Source of the DNA: Bacteroidia bacterium
Lineage (GTDB): Bacteria; Bacteroidota; Bacteroidia; Flavobacteriales; Flavobacteriaceae
NCBI GenBank assembly: GCA_030427865.1
Contig: JAUICK010000005.1
Span: 1 to 64,000, forward strand
DNA: 64,000 nucleotides
Reading direction: 5' to 3'
Positions 44,631 through 54,865 of the stretch are shown here, piece by piece; positions within the stretch are counted from its first letter, which is position 1; each line of letters starts with the position of its first letter. The position numbers and the translations under genes are program-made. The notes beneath the pieces are model-generated. The model did not search any database. It saw only the letters and a program-made list of their open reading frames with translations, and was not told the DNA's origin.

Positions 44631-46223
44631 ATGAGCTTTTTAGAGGAAATACAACGCAGAAGAACTTTCGGAATCATATCACATCCAGATGCCGGTAAAA
44701 CTACATTAACGGAGAAATTATTGTTATTTGGTGGTGCTATTCAAGAAGCAGGTGCTGTTAAAAATAACAAGATTAAAAAAGGGGCTACTTCCGATTTTAT
44801 GGAAATTGAGCGTCAACGTGGAATTTCTGTTGCTACTTCAGTTTTAGCTTTTATTTATCAAAATAAAAAAATTAATATTTTAGACACACCTGGTCATAAA
44901 GATTTTGCAGAAGATACTTTTAGAACTTTAACAGCTGTAGATAGTGTTATTGTGGTAATTGATGTTGCTAAAGGTGTAGAACCTCAAACCGAAAAATTAG
45001 TAGAAGTTTGTAGAATGCGTAATATTCCTATGCTTATTTTTATTAATAAATTAGATAGAGAAGGTAAAGATGCTTTTGATTTATTGGATGAAGTTGAGCA
45101 AAAATTAGGCTTACGAGTTACCCCAATGAGTTTTCCTATTGGAATGGGCTATGATTTTAAAGGAATCTATAACATTTGGGAAAAGAAATTAAATCTCTTT
45201 TCTGGAGATAATAAAACTGGTATTTCAGAAGGTGTGGAATTTGACGATTTATCAAATCCAGAACTCGACAAAGTAGTGGGTGAAACTGCTGCAGAAACCT
45301 TACGTGAAGAATTAGAATTGATTGATGAAGTATATCCGCCATTTAATCAAGAAGAATATTTAAGTGGTAACTTACAACCTGTATTTTTTGGTTCTGCTTT
45401 AAACAATTTTGGTGTAAAAGAATTATTAGACGCTTTTATAGAAATTGCACCTTCACCACAACCTAAAAAGGCAGAAGAACGTTTGGTAGATTCTAAAGAA
45501 GAAAAAATGACAGGATTTGTATTTAAAATTCATGCAAACATGGATCCAAAACACAGAGACAGATTAGCTTTTGTAAAAATTGTATCAGGAACTTTTAAAA
45601 GAAATGTACCATATTTACACGTTAGAAATGGTAAAAAAGTAAAATTCTCAAGTCCAAATGCATTTTTTGCAGAAAAAAAAGAAATAGTAGAAGAATCTTA
45701 TCCTGGAGATATTGTTGGTTTGCACGATACAGGAAACTTTAAAATTGGAGATACGTTAACTGAAGGAGAAGACCTAAACTTTAAAGGAATTCCAAGTTTT
45801 TCTCCAGAACATTTTAGATATGTTAATAATGCAGATCCAATGAAATCTAAACAATTATACAAAGGTTTAGACCAGCTAATGGATGAAGGTGTTGCTCAAT
45901 TATTTACATTAGATATAAATGGTAGACGTGTAATTGGTACAGTAGGTGCTTTACAATACGAAGTAATTCAATATAGGTTAGAGCATGAGTATGGAGCCAA
46001 ATGTACTTATGAAAATTTACAAGTACATAAAGCGTGTTGGGTTGAACCTGAAGATATTAAAAACGAAGAATTCAAAGAATTTAAAAGAGTAAAACAACGT
46101 TATTTAGCAAAAGACAAACAAGGTCAATTAGTTTTCTTAGCAGATTCTGCATTTACCATACAAATGACTCAAAGTAAATATCCTTCTGTAAAACTACATT
46201 TTACAAGTGAGTTTAAAGATTAA
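44631..46223 (+). CDS. prfC: Peptide chain release factor 3
   Basis: 530 aa. Translational GTPase that recycles RF1/RF2 after stop-codon release. Visible are G1 '[15 protein letters not shown]', 'RGISVATSV', G3 '[14 protein letters not shown]', G4 'NKLDREGKD', then the EF-Tu-like domain 2 and the RF3-specific C-terminal domain with '[18 protein letters not shown]'. Length is typical. It starts from its own promoter and may read into the downstream outer-membrane genes, since the next start is 4 bp after its stop. Confidence 0.97.
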   Translation: MSFLEEIQRRRTFGIISHPDAGKTTLTEKLLLFGGAIQEAGAVKNNKIKKGATSDFMEIERQRGISVATSVLAFIYQNKKINILDTPGHKDFAEDTFRTLTAVDSVIVVIDVAKGVEPQTEKLVEVCRMRNIPMLIFINKLDREGKDAFDLLDEVEQKLGLRVTPMSFPIGMGYDFKGIYNIWEKKLNLFSGDNKTGISEGVEFDDLSNPELDKVVGETAAETLREELELIDEVYPPFNQEEYLSGNLQPVFFGSALNNFGVKELLDAFIEIAPSPQPKKAEERLVDSKEEKMTGFVFKIHANMDPKHRDRLAFVKIVSGTFKRNVPYLHVRNGKKVKFSSPNAFFAEKKEIVEESYPGDIVGLHDTGNFKIGDTLTEGEDLNFKGIPSFSPEHFRYVNNADPMKSKQLYKGLDQLMDEGVAQLFTLDINGRRVIGTVGALQYEVIQYRLEHEYGAKCTYENLQVHKACWVEPEDIKNEEFKEFKRVKQRYLAKDKQGQLVFLADSAFTIQMTQSKYPSVKLHFTSEFKD

Positions 46224-46227
46224 GATT

Positions 46228-47775
46228 ATGAAAAAGCTTTTATTTTTATTTTTTACCATACTATGTTTTCAGGGTTATTCTCAAGGTTCTAATTTATCAG
46301 AATTAAAAGGAAAAGAAATACATAGCAAAATTAGATTAAACTACATTTCTGTAGATATGCCTTTTAATCAATTTACTCCTAATTTAGAAAAAAAAATGTC
46401 TATGCTTGGTATGCACTATCATCTTCCATTTAGCAAACATTTTTATGGTGGTGTTGGTATGTATGGAGCCATCTTTGGAGATCAAAGTGGTTTTTTTACT
46501 ATCGGGGCTACATTAGGGTATAAAACCCCTTTATTAAATAACTTTTCTTTAGATGCTAACTTCCATTTTGGTGGCGGTGGTAGCAATAGCCAGTTAGTTA
46601 ATACTGGTCTACTAATAAACCCTAATATTGGTATACAATATAATTTTAATAAATATTCTATTGGTGTACAATATAGTCATGTAGATTTTCCTACTGGAAT
46701 AATAAAAAGCAATACATGGTCCATATACTTAGAAATTCCGAGTATTTTAAAAACAGTTAATAATAAATATGCCCATCAAGAATTTTCTCTTAAAAACTTA
46801 GATAAAGACTCTTTTTGGAATACAAGTGCCACTAAGAGTGTGCAACAAGTTCGGTTCGACTTTCTATTTCCAATAGGAGATTCTAAAAAAGATAATAATC
46901 AAAAATTGGATGAAACTTTATATATGTTAGGTTTCGAATATCAAAAATTTTTATCAAAAAACACTTTTGCATATATCCATACAGATGCAATTTATAAAGG
47001 CTTAACTGCTGGTTATATGGATTTATTTTTTGGTGTTGGGCATAATTGGGTTAATAACTCAACATTAAACCTGTTTACTAAAATTGGTATTGGAGCTGCT
47101 GGAGGTAGAGTTGCTCAAGAAGGTGGTTTAACTGCATATCCTAGTGCTGGTTTTGATTATAAAATATCTAAAAACATAGCTCTTTCTGGGCACTTAGGTT
47201 ATTTTAGGTTTTTAGACGGAACATTAGAAGCTTACACAACTGGATTAGGAATTAAATACATAAATTATACTGGTGGTAGTAAAGACTTAGATAATAATAA
47301 ATTTAATTCAGCTAAAACACGTACTATACAGCTTGCGTTAGAAAACCAATGGTATTGGAATATGAACAGAAGAGATGGTTCTATTGTAGATTTAGATCAA
47401 CTCGCAATTCGAATTATTTTTAATTCAAATAAGAATATCTACTTTATAGGTGAAACAAGTTTTGCATATGGTGGAGCGGATGCTGGTGGTTATGCTCATG
47501 GAATTATTGGTTTTGGTTACAATACAAATAACTTCTTTAACAATAAATTTTCTTCATTTTTAGAACTCGGTGCTGGTGTAGCAGGTGGAGGAAAAATAGA
47601 TACTGAAGGCGGTATTGTTTTACGACCAACAGTTGGATTAAATTATCATTTTAATGATGAGTTAAACCTAAAAGCATCTTATGGTCAATTGTTCTCTGCT
47701 TCAGGTTCAGTAAATTCACCAAATGTTAATTTAGGTTTAGTATATCAACTTTCATTTTTACAAGCCAAAAAATAA
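46228..47775 (+). CDS. Outer-membrane barrel-like protein with three internal repeats, paralogue A
   Basis: 515 aa. The ATG at 46228 opens a signal peptide (MKKLLFLFFTILCFQGYSQ). Three related blocks occur: 'FHFGGGGSNSQLVNTGLLINP', '[22 protein letters not shown]' and 'LGAGVAGGGKIDTEGGIVLRP', each followed by G.(D/N)Y..(strand) and a long aromatic strand, roughly 170 residues apart. This suggests triplication of a beta-rich unit. It probably belongs to the outer membrane. No named family is recognised. It is 4 bp after prfC and 7 bp before its paralogue. Confidence 0.75.
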   Translation: MKKLLFLFFTILCFQGYSQGSNLSELKGKEIHSKIRLNYISVDMPFNQFTPNLEKKMSMLGMHYHLPFSKHFYGGVGMYGAIFGDQSGFFTIGATLGYKTPLLNNFSLDANFHFGGGGSNSQLVNTGLLINPNIGIQYNFNKYSIGVQYSHVDFPTGIIKSNTWSIYLEIPSILKTVNNKYAHQEFSLKNLDKDSFWNTSATKSVQQVRFDFLFPIGDSKKDNNQKLDETLYMLGFEYQKFLSKNTFAYIHTDAIYKGLTAGYMDLFFGVGHNWVNNSTLNLFTKIGIGAAGGRVAQEGGLTAYPSAGFDYKISKNIALSGHLGYFRFLDGTLEAYTTGLGIKYINYTGGSKDLDNNKFNSAKTRTIQLALENQWYWNMNRRDGSIVDLDQLAIRIIFNSNKNIYFIGETSFAYGGADAGGYAHGIIGFGYNTNNFFNNKFSSFLELGAGVAGGGKIDTEGGIVLRPTVGLNYHFNDELNLKASYGQLFSASGSVNSPNVNLGLVYQLSFLQAKK

Positions 47776-47782
47776 TTCTAAA

Positions 47783-49342
47783 ATGAAAAAACTATTATTA
47801 ATAATATTCGTACTTAAAAGTATAATCATTGTATCTCAAGAGAGTAACAAGTTTGATTTTTCTATCATTAAAAATAATATTCGTTTAAATTATATAGAAA
47901 TAGATCAACCAAATTTAATCCTAAGAGGTTACCAACTTAAACCTAAAATGGGTCTTATGGGGCTTAATTATAATATAACTCTTAATAATTGGTTGTATAC
48001 AGGAGTAGGAATTCATGCAGCAGTTAGAGGTGATCAAGGAGGTTTATTTACTCTTGGAATTAATTTAGGCATAAATAAAAGAATTTACAAAAACCTTTAC
48101 TTTGATGCTAACATGCATTTTGGTGGTGGTGGTGGCTTTAGAAGCTTGGTAAATGGAGGTGGTATAATGTACCCCAAAATAGGTTTACAATATAAAACAA
48201 ATTCTTTTTCATTTGGAGCTCAATATGGATATGTTAATTTTTTTACCGGAATTCAAAAAGGTGATAATATTTCTTTTTTTATAGAAATTCCAAGTACCCT
48301 AATAGCTGGAAAATATAAAGACGCAAATAAAGTATATAATATTTCTGATAAGAAACTATACAAAAGACCAGCAGTAAAAAACGCACAACTAATAACTTTC
48401 GATTATTTTTTTCCAATTGGTAGTTCTAGAAATGATGGAAATGGAGATTTTTTAAACACAACTCCATTACGCAATACTCTATATTTAATTGGTTTTGAAT
48501 ATCAAAAGTATATAAAAGAAAATACCTTTTTATATGTTCATACAGACACAATGTATGGTGGATTAGTTTCTGGTTTTATGGATTTGTTTTTTGGTATAGG
48601 TCAAAATTTTATAAATACAAACTATTTTAATTTATATGGAAAAGCAGGAATAGGTGCTGCTGGGGGTAGAATTTTTCCTGAAGGAGGTTTAACTGCATAT
48701 CCAAGTGTGGGTATAGATTATAAATTCTCTGATAAGTTTTCTTTAAACGGACATGCTGGGTTTCATAGAGCTATTGGCGGTACTTTTGAAGCATATACAT
48801 TAGGATTCAGTTTAAAGTATTTTGGTTTAAGTGGTGGATTTACACAACCTTTTTCAAAAAAAAGAGTAGAAAAAATATCGATGAAAGGGGTAAAGATTGC
48901 AGTTGAAAACCAAACATACTTTAATGTTGCTAGAGAAAATATTAAAGATACTAATTTACAATTAATTGCAGTAAAGCCTTATTTTGATATTAATCATAGA
49001 TTTTACCTAAGTGCAGAAGCTTCTTTTGCTTATGAAGGCGGTTCTGGAGGCTATGCTCATGGAATGTTTTTACCCGGTGTAAAAAGTAATACTTTTTTAA
49101 ATAATAAATTATCTATGTTTGCTGAGTTTGGTTTTGGTGTTGCAGGAGGAGCAAGAGTTGATACAGGCGAAGGTGTTGTAATAAGACCCGTTGCCGGTCT
49201 AAACTTTCATTTAAACAAAAACTTAAACCTAACTGTTTCTGGAGGGCAATTAATTGCAACAGCTGGTAATGTAAACTCAACTAACTTGAATATTGGTCTA
49301 AGTTATGGTTTGTCAATTTTAAAAATAAAAAATAAATTATAA
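47783..49342 (+). CDS. Outer-membrane barrel-like protein with three internal repeats, paralogue B
   Basis: 519 aa. Signal peptide at about 1-18 ([19 protein letters not shown]). It shares the whole architecture of the preceding gene: '[21 protein letters not shown]', '[22 protein letters not shown]' and '[21 protein letters not shown]'. The sequence is clearly diverged, so the duplication is not recent. It ends in '[17 protein letters not shown]'. It lies 4 bp before the dual PPIase gene, which could help fold such barrels. Function is unknown. Confidence 0.75.
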   Translation: MKKLLLIIFVLKSIIIVSQESNKFDFSIIKNNIRLNYIEIDQPNLILRGYQLKPKMGLMGLNYNITLNNWLYTGVGIHAAVRGDQGGLFTLGINLGINKRIYKNLYFDANMHFGGGGGFRSLVNGGGIMYPKIGLQYKTNSFSFGAQYGYVNFFTGIQKGDNISFFIEIPSTLIAGKYKDANKVYNISDKKLYKRPAVKNAQLITFDYFFPIGSSRNDGNGDFLNTTPLRNTLYLIGFEYQKYIKENTFLYVHTDTMYGGLVSGFMDLFFGIGQNFINTNYFNLYGKAGIGAAGGRIFPEGGLTAYPSVGIDYKFSDKFSLNGHAGFHRAIGGTFEAYTLGFSLKYFGLSGGFTQPFSKKRVEKISMKGVKIAVENQTYFNVARENIKDTNLQLIAVKPYFDINHRFYLSAEASFAYEGGSGGYAHGMFLPGVKSNTFLNNKLSMFAEFGFGVAGGARVDTGEGVVIRPVAGLNFHLNKNLNLTVSGGQLIATAGNVNSTNLNIGLSYGLSILKIKNKL

Positions 49343-49346
49343 AAAT

Positions 49347-50276
49347 ATGAACAACGGAATATATGCAAAATTCACTACTTCAAAAGGTGAAATTTTAGTA
49401 CAATTAGAACACAAAAAAACTCCTGGAACTGTAGGTAACTTTGTAGCCTTAGCAGAAGGTAATTTAGAAAACTCTTCTAAACCTCAAGGAACTCCTTATT
49501 ATAATGGGTTAAAATTCCATAGAGTAATTCCAGATTTTATGATACAAGGTGGCTGTCCACAAGGAACAGGAACAGGAAACCCTGGATATAAATTTGATGA
49601 TGAATTTCATGCAGATTTAAAACATGATGCACCTGGTAAATTAGCTATGGCAAATTCTGGACCTGCAACAAATGGTAGTCAATTTTACATTACCCACGTC
49701 CCTACTCCTTGGTTAGATGGTAAGCATACTGTTTTTGGTTCTGTAGTTGAAGGACAAAATGTAGTAGATACTATTGCTCAAGGTGATGATATGAAAATAG
49801 AAATTATTAGAGTTGGTGATGACGCAAAAAACTTTAATGCTGTAGAAGCATTTAGAAAATTTGAAGGAGCAAGAGAGCAACGTGAAGCAGAAGAAAAAAG
49901 AAAACAAAAAGAATTATTAGATTCTGTTGCTGCCGGTTATGATGAAACTAAAAGCGGTTTACGTTATAAAATTATTCAAAAAGGAGATGGAAAAAAAGCC
50001 ACTAAAGGCGCAGGGGTATCTGTACACTATAAAGGTCAATTATTAGACGGAACTGTTTTCGATTCGTCTTACAAAAGAAAACAACCTATCGATTTTAATG
50101 TTGGTGTGGGACAAGTAATTTCTGGTTGGGATGAAGGAATTCAATTATTAAACGTAGGCGATAAAGCTCGTTTTGTAATCCCATCAAATTTAGCTTACGG
50201 AGAAAGAGGTGCTGGAGGTGTAATTCCACCAAATGCCACTTTAATTTTTGATGTTGAATTAATGGATGTAAAATAA
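49347..50276 (+). CDS. Dual-family peptidyl-prolyl isomerase (cyclophilin-FKBP fusion)
   Basis: 309 aa. Residues about 1-165 are a cyclophilin domain ('[22 protein letters not shown]', '[21 protein letters not shown]', '[16 protein letters not shown]'). A charged linker at about 180-205 follows ('[19 protein letters not shown]'). Residues about 210-309 are an FKBP domain ('[16 protein letters not shown]', 'GTVFDSSY', '[33 protein letters not shown]', '[13 protein letters not shown]', quoted in parts). Fusions of this kind are known as dual-family immunophilins. There is no signal peptide, so it is cytoplasmic. It follows the outer-membrane paralogue by 4 bp and ends in a terminator. Confidence 0.92.
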   Translation: MNNGIYAKFTTSKGEILVQLEHKKTPGTVGNFVALAEGNLENSSKPQGTPYYNGLKFHRVIPDFMIQGGCPQGTGTGNPGYKFDDEFHADLKHDAPGKLAMANSGPATNGSQFYITHVPTPWLDGKHTVFGSVVEGQNVVDTIAQGDDMKIEIIRVGDDAKNFNAVEAFRKFEGAREQREAEEKRKQKELLDSVAAGYDETKSGLRYKIIQKGDGKKATKGAGVSVHYKGQLLDGTVFDSSYKRKQPIDFNVGVGQVISGWDEGIQLLNVGDKARFVIPSNLAYGERGAGGVIPPNATLIFDVELMDVK

Positions 50277-50298
50277 CTTACGCACTACAAAAGTATTA

Positions 50299-50330
50299 AA
50301 CCTTACAGTATAAATTGTGAGGTTTTTTTA
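50299..50330 (+). terminator. Terminator after the dual PPIase gene
   Basis: AACCTTACA (50299-50307) pairs with TGTGAGGTT (50316-50324, one G-U pair) around an 8-nt loop, followed by T7. Confidence 0.75.
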
Positions 50331-50354
50331 TTTAAAACTATACTTTAATTTCAA

Positions 50355-50362
50355 TACTTTTG
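50355..50362 (+). promoter_or_regulatory. -7 element 4 nt before the FAD-oxidoreductase ATG (near-leaderless)
   Basis: TACTTTTG, then 4 nt, then the ATG at 50367. No clear TTG is seen at -33. Confidence 0.5.
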
Positions 50363-50366
50363 TTTT

Positions 50367-51923
50367 ATGATTAAAGAGATTCAGCTTCGTGTAAATTTAA
50401 TAGAAGAACGCAAAGAAAATAGTTTGCTTTTTAAAGCTTCTAAACAATTAGGAGTTGATGAAAGCGAAATTTTTGGAGTAAAAATTTTAAGAAAATCTAT
50501 TGATGCTCGTAAAAAAGACATCATTTTTAACTATAAAGTTGCAGTTTATATTAATGAATCGGTACCAGAAAAATCAGATTATACTTTTAATTATAAAGAT
50601 GTTTCTAAAGCCAAAGAAATTCATATTATTGGATTTGGTCCCGCAGGAATGTATGCAGCTTTACGTTGTATAGAATTAGGATACAAGCCTATTGCTTTAG
50701 AACGCGGTAAAAATGTGCAAGACAGAAGACGAGATTTAAGAGCCATAAATCAAGAACATTTTGTTAACGAAAATTCTAACTATTGTTTTGGTGAAGGTGG
50801 CGCAGGCACCTACTCAGATGGAAAACTTTATACCAGAAGTTTAAAACGAGGTGATGTTCGTAGAATTTTTGAAAACTTGGTTTTTCATGGCGCCACAGAA
50901 CAGATTTTAATTGATGCTCATCCGCATATTGGTACAAATAAATTGCCAAAAATCATTCAAAATATTCGTGAAAATATTTTAAAATTTGGTGGAGAAATCC
51001 ATTTTGAAAATAAAGTTACAGATTTTGCTATTAAAAACAATAAATTAATAGCTATTCAAGTAAATAACAAAAAAGAAATAACTGTAAATTCAGTAATTTT
51101 AGCAACTGGGCATTCTGCAAGAGATATTTACGAATTGTTACACAAAAAAGAAGTTGTTATAAAGGCAAAATCTTTTGCTATGGGAGTACGTGTAGAACAT
51201 CCGCAAGAAATTATAGATCAAATTCAGTATCATTGCTCAGGTAAAAGAGATGAGTTATTACCAGCTGCTGCTTACAGTTTAGTGCAACAAGTAAATAATA
51301 GAGGTGTGTATTCTTTTTGTATGTGCCCTGGAGGCTTTATTGTGCCTGCTGCAACTGCTAACGGAGAAGTTGTAGTAAACGGCATGTCTCCATCAAAAAG
51401 AAATAACAAGTTTGCCAATTCTGGAATTGTAGTTGAATTAGACATTAATCAAGACTTTAAGAAATACGAGCATTTAGGTGCTTTAAAAGGATTACAGTTT
51501 CAAAAAGATTTAGAAAAATTGGCATTCACCTCTGGAGGTAGAAATCAAACTGCACCTGCGCAAAGATTAGTAGATTTTGTTGAGGGTAAATTGTCTTCTA
51601 AGTTAAATGATTGCTCTTACCAACCTGGATTAAAATCTGCTCCACTTCATTCTTTATTACCTAAAATAATTGGAAGTAGATTAAGAAAAGGCTTTGATGC
51701 TTTTGGAAAAAAAATGCATGGTTACTATACAAACGAGGCAAATATTATTGGTGTAGAATCTAGAACTTCATCTCCAATAAATATTCCGAGAAAAGAAAAC
51801 TTAGAACACACACAAATTCAAGGTTTATATCCTTGTGGAGAAGGTGGTGGTTATGCTGGTGGTATTGTTTCTGCTGCAATGGATGGTGAGAGATGTGCAG
51901 AAGCTGCTATTGCAAATTTTTAG
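50367..51923 (+). CDS. FAD-dependent oxidoreductase
   Basis: 518 aa. An N-terminal beta-alpha domain (about 1-75) precedes a Rossmann FAD-binding motif 'IIGFGPAGMYAALRCIELGY' and its follow-on 'ALERGKNVQDRRRD'. Further blocks are 'NYCFGEGGAGTYSDGKLYTR', 'VILATGHSARDIYELL', 'FCMCPGGFIVPAATANGEVVVNGMSPS' and the C-terminal FAD-contact 'GLYPCGEGGGYAGGIVSAAMDGER'. It belongs to a widespread uncharacterised NAD(P)/FAD protein family related to BaiN/HI0933. Substrate unknown; cytoplasmic. It is probably transcribed as a near-leaderless mRNA. Confidence 0.9.
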   Translation: MIKEIQLRVNLIEERKENSLLFKASKQLGVDESEIFGVKILRKSIDARKKDIIFNYKVAVYINESVPEKSDYTFNYKDVSKAKEIHIIGFGPAGMYAALRCIELGYKPIALERGKNVQDRRRDLRAINQEHFVNENSNYCFGEGGAGTYSDGKLYTRSLKRGDVRRIFENLVFHGATEQILIDAHPHIGTNKLPKIIQNIRENILKFGGEIHFENKVTDFAIKNNKLIAIQVNNKKEITVNSVILATGHSARDIYELLHKKEVVIKAKSFAMGVRVEHPQEIIDQIQYHCSGKRDELLPAAAYSLVQQVNNRGVYSFCMCPGGFIVPAATANGEVVVNGMSPSKRNNKFANSGIVVELDINQDFKKYEHLGALKGLQFQKDLEKLAFTSGGRNQTAPAQRLVDFVEGKLSSKLNDCSYQPGLKSAPLHSLLPKIIGSRLRKGFDAFGKKMHGYYTNEANIIGVESRTSSPINIPRKENLEHTQIQGLYPCGEGGGYAGGIVSAAMDGERCAEAAIANF

Positions 51924-51990
51924 TTTCTTACTTTTTTGCCATGTTTTCAATTATTAATGAATTTAGAACAAGCAAAAAAACTTTCTCTTG

Positions 51991-52410
51991 TTAAATATTT
52001 AAAAAGACTTCTTCATTAAAAAAATATTTACTTATGGTTTTTGGAGGTGCTACTGTTTGCCACAAGCTATAATCAAACCAATATAACTCTCTAATAACAG
52101 TTGCAATTAATTCGTTTTTCTGATTAAAAAAAAGAATTTCTACATTCATTTTTTGATTGCAAAACCCAATATTTTTACATTTTAACTGAACATTAAAAAT
52201 TTGGGTAAACATTAAGTCTTTGTGATGTTTTATTTGATCATTATTTTTTTGTAAACCCACTTTAAGTTTATTCATTTTTAAATTAGAAAAACTATTCACA
52301 AATAAAAAAGTGTCAATAATTTTTGACGAATATTTTAAGTAAGCAGCGTTTTGCATCACCATGAAATCATTAACATCTTCTCCTTTAACTTTATAAGTTC
52401 TTGTAAACAT
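51991..52410 (-). CDS. Hotdog-fold thioesterase-like protein
   Basis: 139 aa. Sequence 'MFTRTYKVKGEDVNDFMVMQNAAYLKYSSKIIDTFL' (first part), 'HHKDLMFTQIFNVQLKCKNIGFCNQKMNVEILFFN' and the end 'LYWFDYSLWQTVAPPKTI' fit a 4-hydroxybenzoyl-CoA-thioesterase/YbgC-like hotdog protein. The catalytic Asp near the N-terminal helix is not obvious, so activity is uncertain. It has no signal peptide. It lies alone and converges on the FAD-oxidoreductase gene. Confidence 0.55.
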   Translation of the reverse strand: MFTRTYKVKGEDVNDFMVMQNAAYLKYSSKIIDTFLFVNSFSNLKMNKLKVGLQKNNDQIKHHKDLMFTQIFNVQLKCKNIGFCNQKMNVEILFFNQKNELIATVIRELYWFDYSLWQTVAPPKTISKYFFNEEVFLNI

Positions 52411-52513
52411 TAGTTTATTTTTAGATTAGAAAGTAGATTGTTGTATTTTTTTTTGATAACGAGTGTAATTACAACAATCTACTTAAGTATTTCATACTAT
52501 ACATCAAAAAAAA

Positions 52514-53380
52514 CTAGAAGGTTCTTGATATATTAAACCCAAAATGAATATCACCTCCAAAGAAATTACCTGTAGTTTCGGAAATAAAACTTTTTTCTAT
52601 CATGGTAATTGCATTCGATAAAATAAGTTGAAATACATGTCCTCCAGTTTCTATATCTACCCCAATAGCCATAGCGTTTCTAGAATTAATAGAAACAGTT
52701 TTATTAAAGTTTATAAAATATTCTCCGTTTATAGATACTCTGTTACTTACTTTTAATCTAGACCCTAAACCCAAAGCAAAAATATCATGAGGGTCTGAAG
52801 ATTTTAAAACAGTATTTTTATGCACATAAGTTGGTGTTATTTGATAAGAAAAAGAAGCACTAACTTTTCTTGCCATTAACACCTGCCCAACATAAGACAA
52901 ACTCTCTCCAAAACTTCTTTCTTTACCCGCAACCGCTTTTTGACTTCTTGCAGCAACGCTTCCAAATAAAGAAATTGCAAACGGAAAAGAATGCTCTTCT
53001 TTTCTTTGTTTTACCAAACTATATTTTAAGAAAATATCATAAGTTTTTTGAAAACTACTTCTACCAAAACCAGCAGTTAAGTTATTATTTAAACCATATT
53101 CTAAAGCAAAACGAATATTAGATTGATCTAAACCAAAAAGTTCTTCGATTCCTAAATTTAGAGCTCCAAATCTATGAGAAATTATAAACTCTAATTCTTT
53201 GTCTTTTCTATTTTCTATAGAATGCCCGTTTAAAATTCTTGTACCTTTAAATGTAGAAGTAACTATATCTTGATTAGCATCTTTGGGGGTTTCATTATCT
53301 AAAACGTTTAACAAATCGTCTTGAGCATTAGTTTGAATGCAAAATATTAATACAAAAGTGGTTAGCAGTATTTTCTTCAT
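52514..53380 (-). CDS. DUF5777 beta-barrel protein, cassette 1
   Basis: 288 aa. Signal peptide (1-19, ending IQTNAQ), then a barrel-like protein of DUF5777: 'DIVTSTFKGTRILNGHSIE', 'EFIISHRFGALN', 'IRFALEYGLNNNLTAGFGRS', 'HDIFALGLGSRLKVSNRVSINGEYF' and terminal strand 'IHFGFNISRTF'. It is the last gene of cassette 1, 6 bp after YceI. Its paralogue is at 57077-57985. Its outer-membrane location is inferred. Confidence 0.88.
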   Translation of the reverse strand: MKKILLTTFVLIFCIQTNAQDDLLNVLDNETPKDANQDIVTSTFKGTRILNGHSIENRKDKELEFIISHRFGALNLGIEELFGLDQSNIRFALEYGLNNNLTAGFGRSSFQKTYDIFLKYSLVKQRKEEHSFPFAISLFGSVAARSQKAVAGKERSFGESLSYVGQVLMARKVSASFSYQITPTYVHKNTVLKSSDPHDIFALGLGSRLKVSNRVSINGEYFINFNKTVSINSRNAMAIGVDIETGGHVFQLILSNAITMIEKSFISETTGNFFGGDIHFGFNISRTF

Positions 53381-53386
53381 AATAGA

Positions 53387-53932
53387 TTATTTCTTGTAAG
53401 GTGTATGATTAAGTTTAAAAGATACTTTAATTTTTTTTGCAATGTTGTTTACTACTACTGCAGGTATTTTAATATTAAAATCTGCAACATTTACAAAGAA
53501 CTCTCCTTCTACATTTATAGTATCTGATTTTTTAGTAATATTGGCTTCTATTGTAACTTCTTTTGAAACACCATGAATTGTTAATGAACCTTTAACTTGT
53601 GCTTTTGTTGAAGTGTCTTTTAAAGTATCAAAATTTAAAATCTGTCCTTTAAAAGTTGCTTTTGGATACTTATCTGATTCTACGTAATTTTCATTAAAAT
53701 GTTCTTGCATTAAAGCTTTTTTAAACATGAACGATTTCATTAAAATAGATATGGCCATATTACCATTTGATGCATCTATTATACTTAAAACTTGGTTGTT
53801 ATCGGCTTTTATGTCTTCCATTGGTGCAGAAGAAAAAAAAGTAATTGACCCGTTTTTGGTTAAATATCGTTCTTGAGCATGGGTAATATTTGCCAACAAA
53901 AAGCAAATTATAATTGTATAAATAGTTTTCAT
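53387..53932 (-). CDS. YceI-family periplasmic protein, cassette 1
   Basis: 181 aa. Signal peptide (1-19, ending NITHAQ), then a YceI lipocalin-like barrel: 'LTKNGSITFFSSAPMEDIKADNNQV', 'HFNENYVESDKYPKATFKGQI', 'VKGSLTIHGVSKEVTIEANI'. YceI proteins bind polyisoprenoids or other amphiphiles. About half of its residues match the paralogue at 56542-57087. Here it lies between OB-fold and DUF5777 genes, all on the minus strand with spacers of 6 and 12 bp. The substrate is unknown. Confidence 0.92.
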   Translation of the reverse strand: MKTIYTIIICFLLANITHAQERYLTKNGSITFFSSAPMEDIKADNNQVLSIIDASNGNMAISILMKSFMFKKALMQEHFNENYVESDKYPKATFKGQILNFDTLKDTSTKAQVKGSLTIHGVSKEVTIEANITKKSDTINVEGEFFVNVADFNIKIPAVVVNNIAKKIKVSFKLNHTPYKK

Positions 53933-53944
53933 TTTATTATTTTT

Positions 53945-54361
53945 TTAATTAATTATTTCGCATTTTACAAGAATTACATCCATTAAAAAACCTGTACAAA
54001 TTCCTTTTAAAGTTAATATTTGTCCTTCTTTTATTTTGCTCATATTCTTTGTTGATGAATCTGATAAATGACATAAAACATTACCAAAATCTGCATTCGT
54101 TTTTAAGGTAATAATTCCTTTTCTATTTTCTATTTTAATATCTGATACAGTTCCTTTAACTTCAATAATCTTATCTAAATATTTTGTGTTAGCTATATTT
54201 TCATCCGAAGTAAAATCATTTAAAATTTTATCTGCCGTTAACACAATATCAGACTTTGAATCTGCCACATTTACATGTGGTTTGTTATACATTTTATAAG
54301 CTATAAACGTGCCAACGATTGCTAAAATTAAAATTGATACTATTATTTTCTTTTTATTCAT
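53945..54361 (-). CDS. OB-fold (tRNA_anti-like) membrane-anchored protein, cassette 1
   Basis: 138 aa. The ATG at 54361 opens an N-terminal membrane segment (MNKKKIIVSILILAIVGTFIAY). The soluble part has 'VLTADKILNDFTSDENIANTKYLDKIIEVKGTVSDI' and 'GIITLKTNADFGNVLCHLSDSS', a tRNA_anti-like OB fold. Despite the name it is an envelope protein here, since the hydrophobic N-terminus places the OB fold outside the inner membrane. It is followed by the YceI gene. Its paralogue is at 56112-56549. Confidence 0.82.
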   Translation of the reverse strand: MNKKKIIVSILILAIVGTFIAYKMYNKPHVNVADSKSDIVLTADKILNDFTSDENIANTKYLDKIIEVKGTVSDIKIENRKGIITLKTNADFGNVLCHLSDSSTKNMSKIKEGQILTLKGICTGFLMDVILVKCEIIN

Positions 54362-54371
54362 AATTAAAAGT

Positions 54372-54725
54372 TTAATTATTTGGCGCACCAGCATCTACCC
54401 AACATTCTATTGCTTTAATTTGCTCTTGTGTTAAGGATCCTCCTTGTGGCATTCTACCACTAACTACAGCATTTTTAACAATTGTAGCATTAGAACTTAC
54501 ACCACTATAAGTTGTAAGATTAGGAAAATTACCTCCACTTCCATGACATTGAATACAACTAGAATTTATTATAGTTTTAACATTGCCAGAGTAAGTTATG
54601 TCTGCACAAAGATCTACTGGTTCTAGCTCTACTTCTGGCTCTTCTACATTAGTTAAACAAGATGCAAAAATTAGACACAATAAAAGTAAAAGAGTGTTTT
54701 TTTCGATTTTTGAGTAGTTTTTCAT
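54372..54725 (-). CDS. Cytochrome c-like lipoprotein, cassette 1
   Basis: 117 aa. Lipoprotein signal with Cys23 (LIFASC). A single CxxCH heme-binding motif lies at 57-61 (CIQCH), and a likely axial Met is in 'GRMPQGG'. The end, 'EQIKAIECWVDAGAPNN', is typical of small c-type cytochromes and cytochrome-like lipoproteins. It heads cassette 1 and is the only gene of that cassette without a counterpart in cassette 2. Electron transfer at the envelope is inferred. Confidence 0.88.
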   Translation of the reverse strand: MKNYSKIEKNTLLLLLCLIFASCLTNVEEPEVELEPVDLCADITYSGNVKTIINSSCIQCHGSGGNFPNLTTYSGVSSNATIVKNAVVSGRMPQGGSLTQEQIKAIECWVDAGAPNN

Positions 54726-54796
54726 TTTAATCTAAATTAAGTTTTAACACTGTAAAGTAAGCAATTAAAAATAATTCGCTACCAATGAAGTTGTTT

Positions 54797-54827
54797 GAAA
54801 AGGAAATAAAAATGGTTAAAAGGGAAA
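54797..54827 (-). promoter_or_regulatory. Direct-repeat operator upstream of cassette 1 (predicted LytTR site)
   Basis: On the minus strand two copies of TTTCC(C)TTTT lie at 54827-54818 and 54806-54797, 20-21 bp apart, 72-102 bp upstream of the cytochrome c ATG. The repeat and spacing match those at 56019-56048. Confidence 0.55.
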
Positions 54828-54865
54828 AAAAGGGCTTAAAATAAAATCATAAAAAGTAAAAAAGC

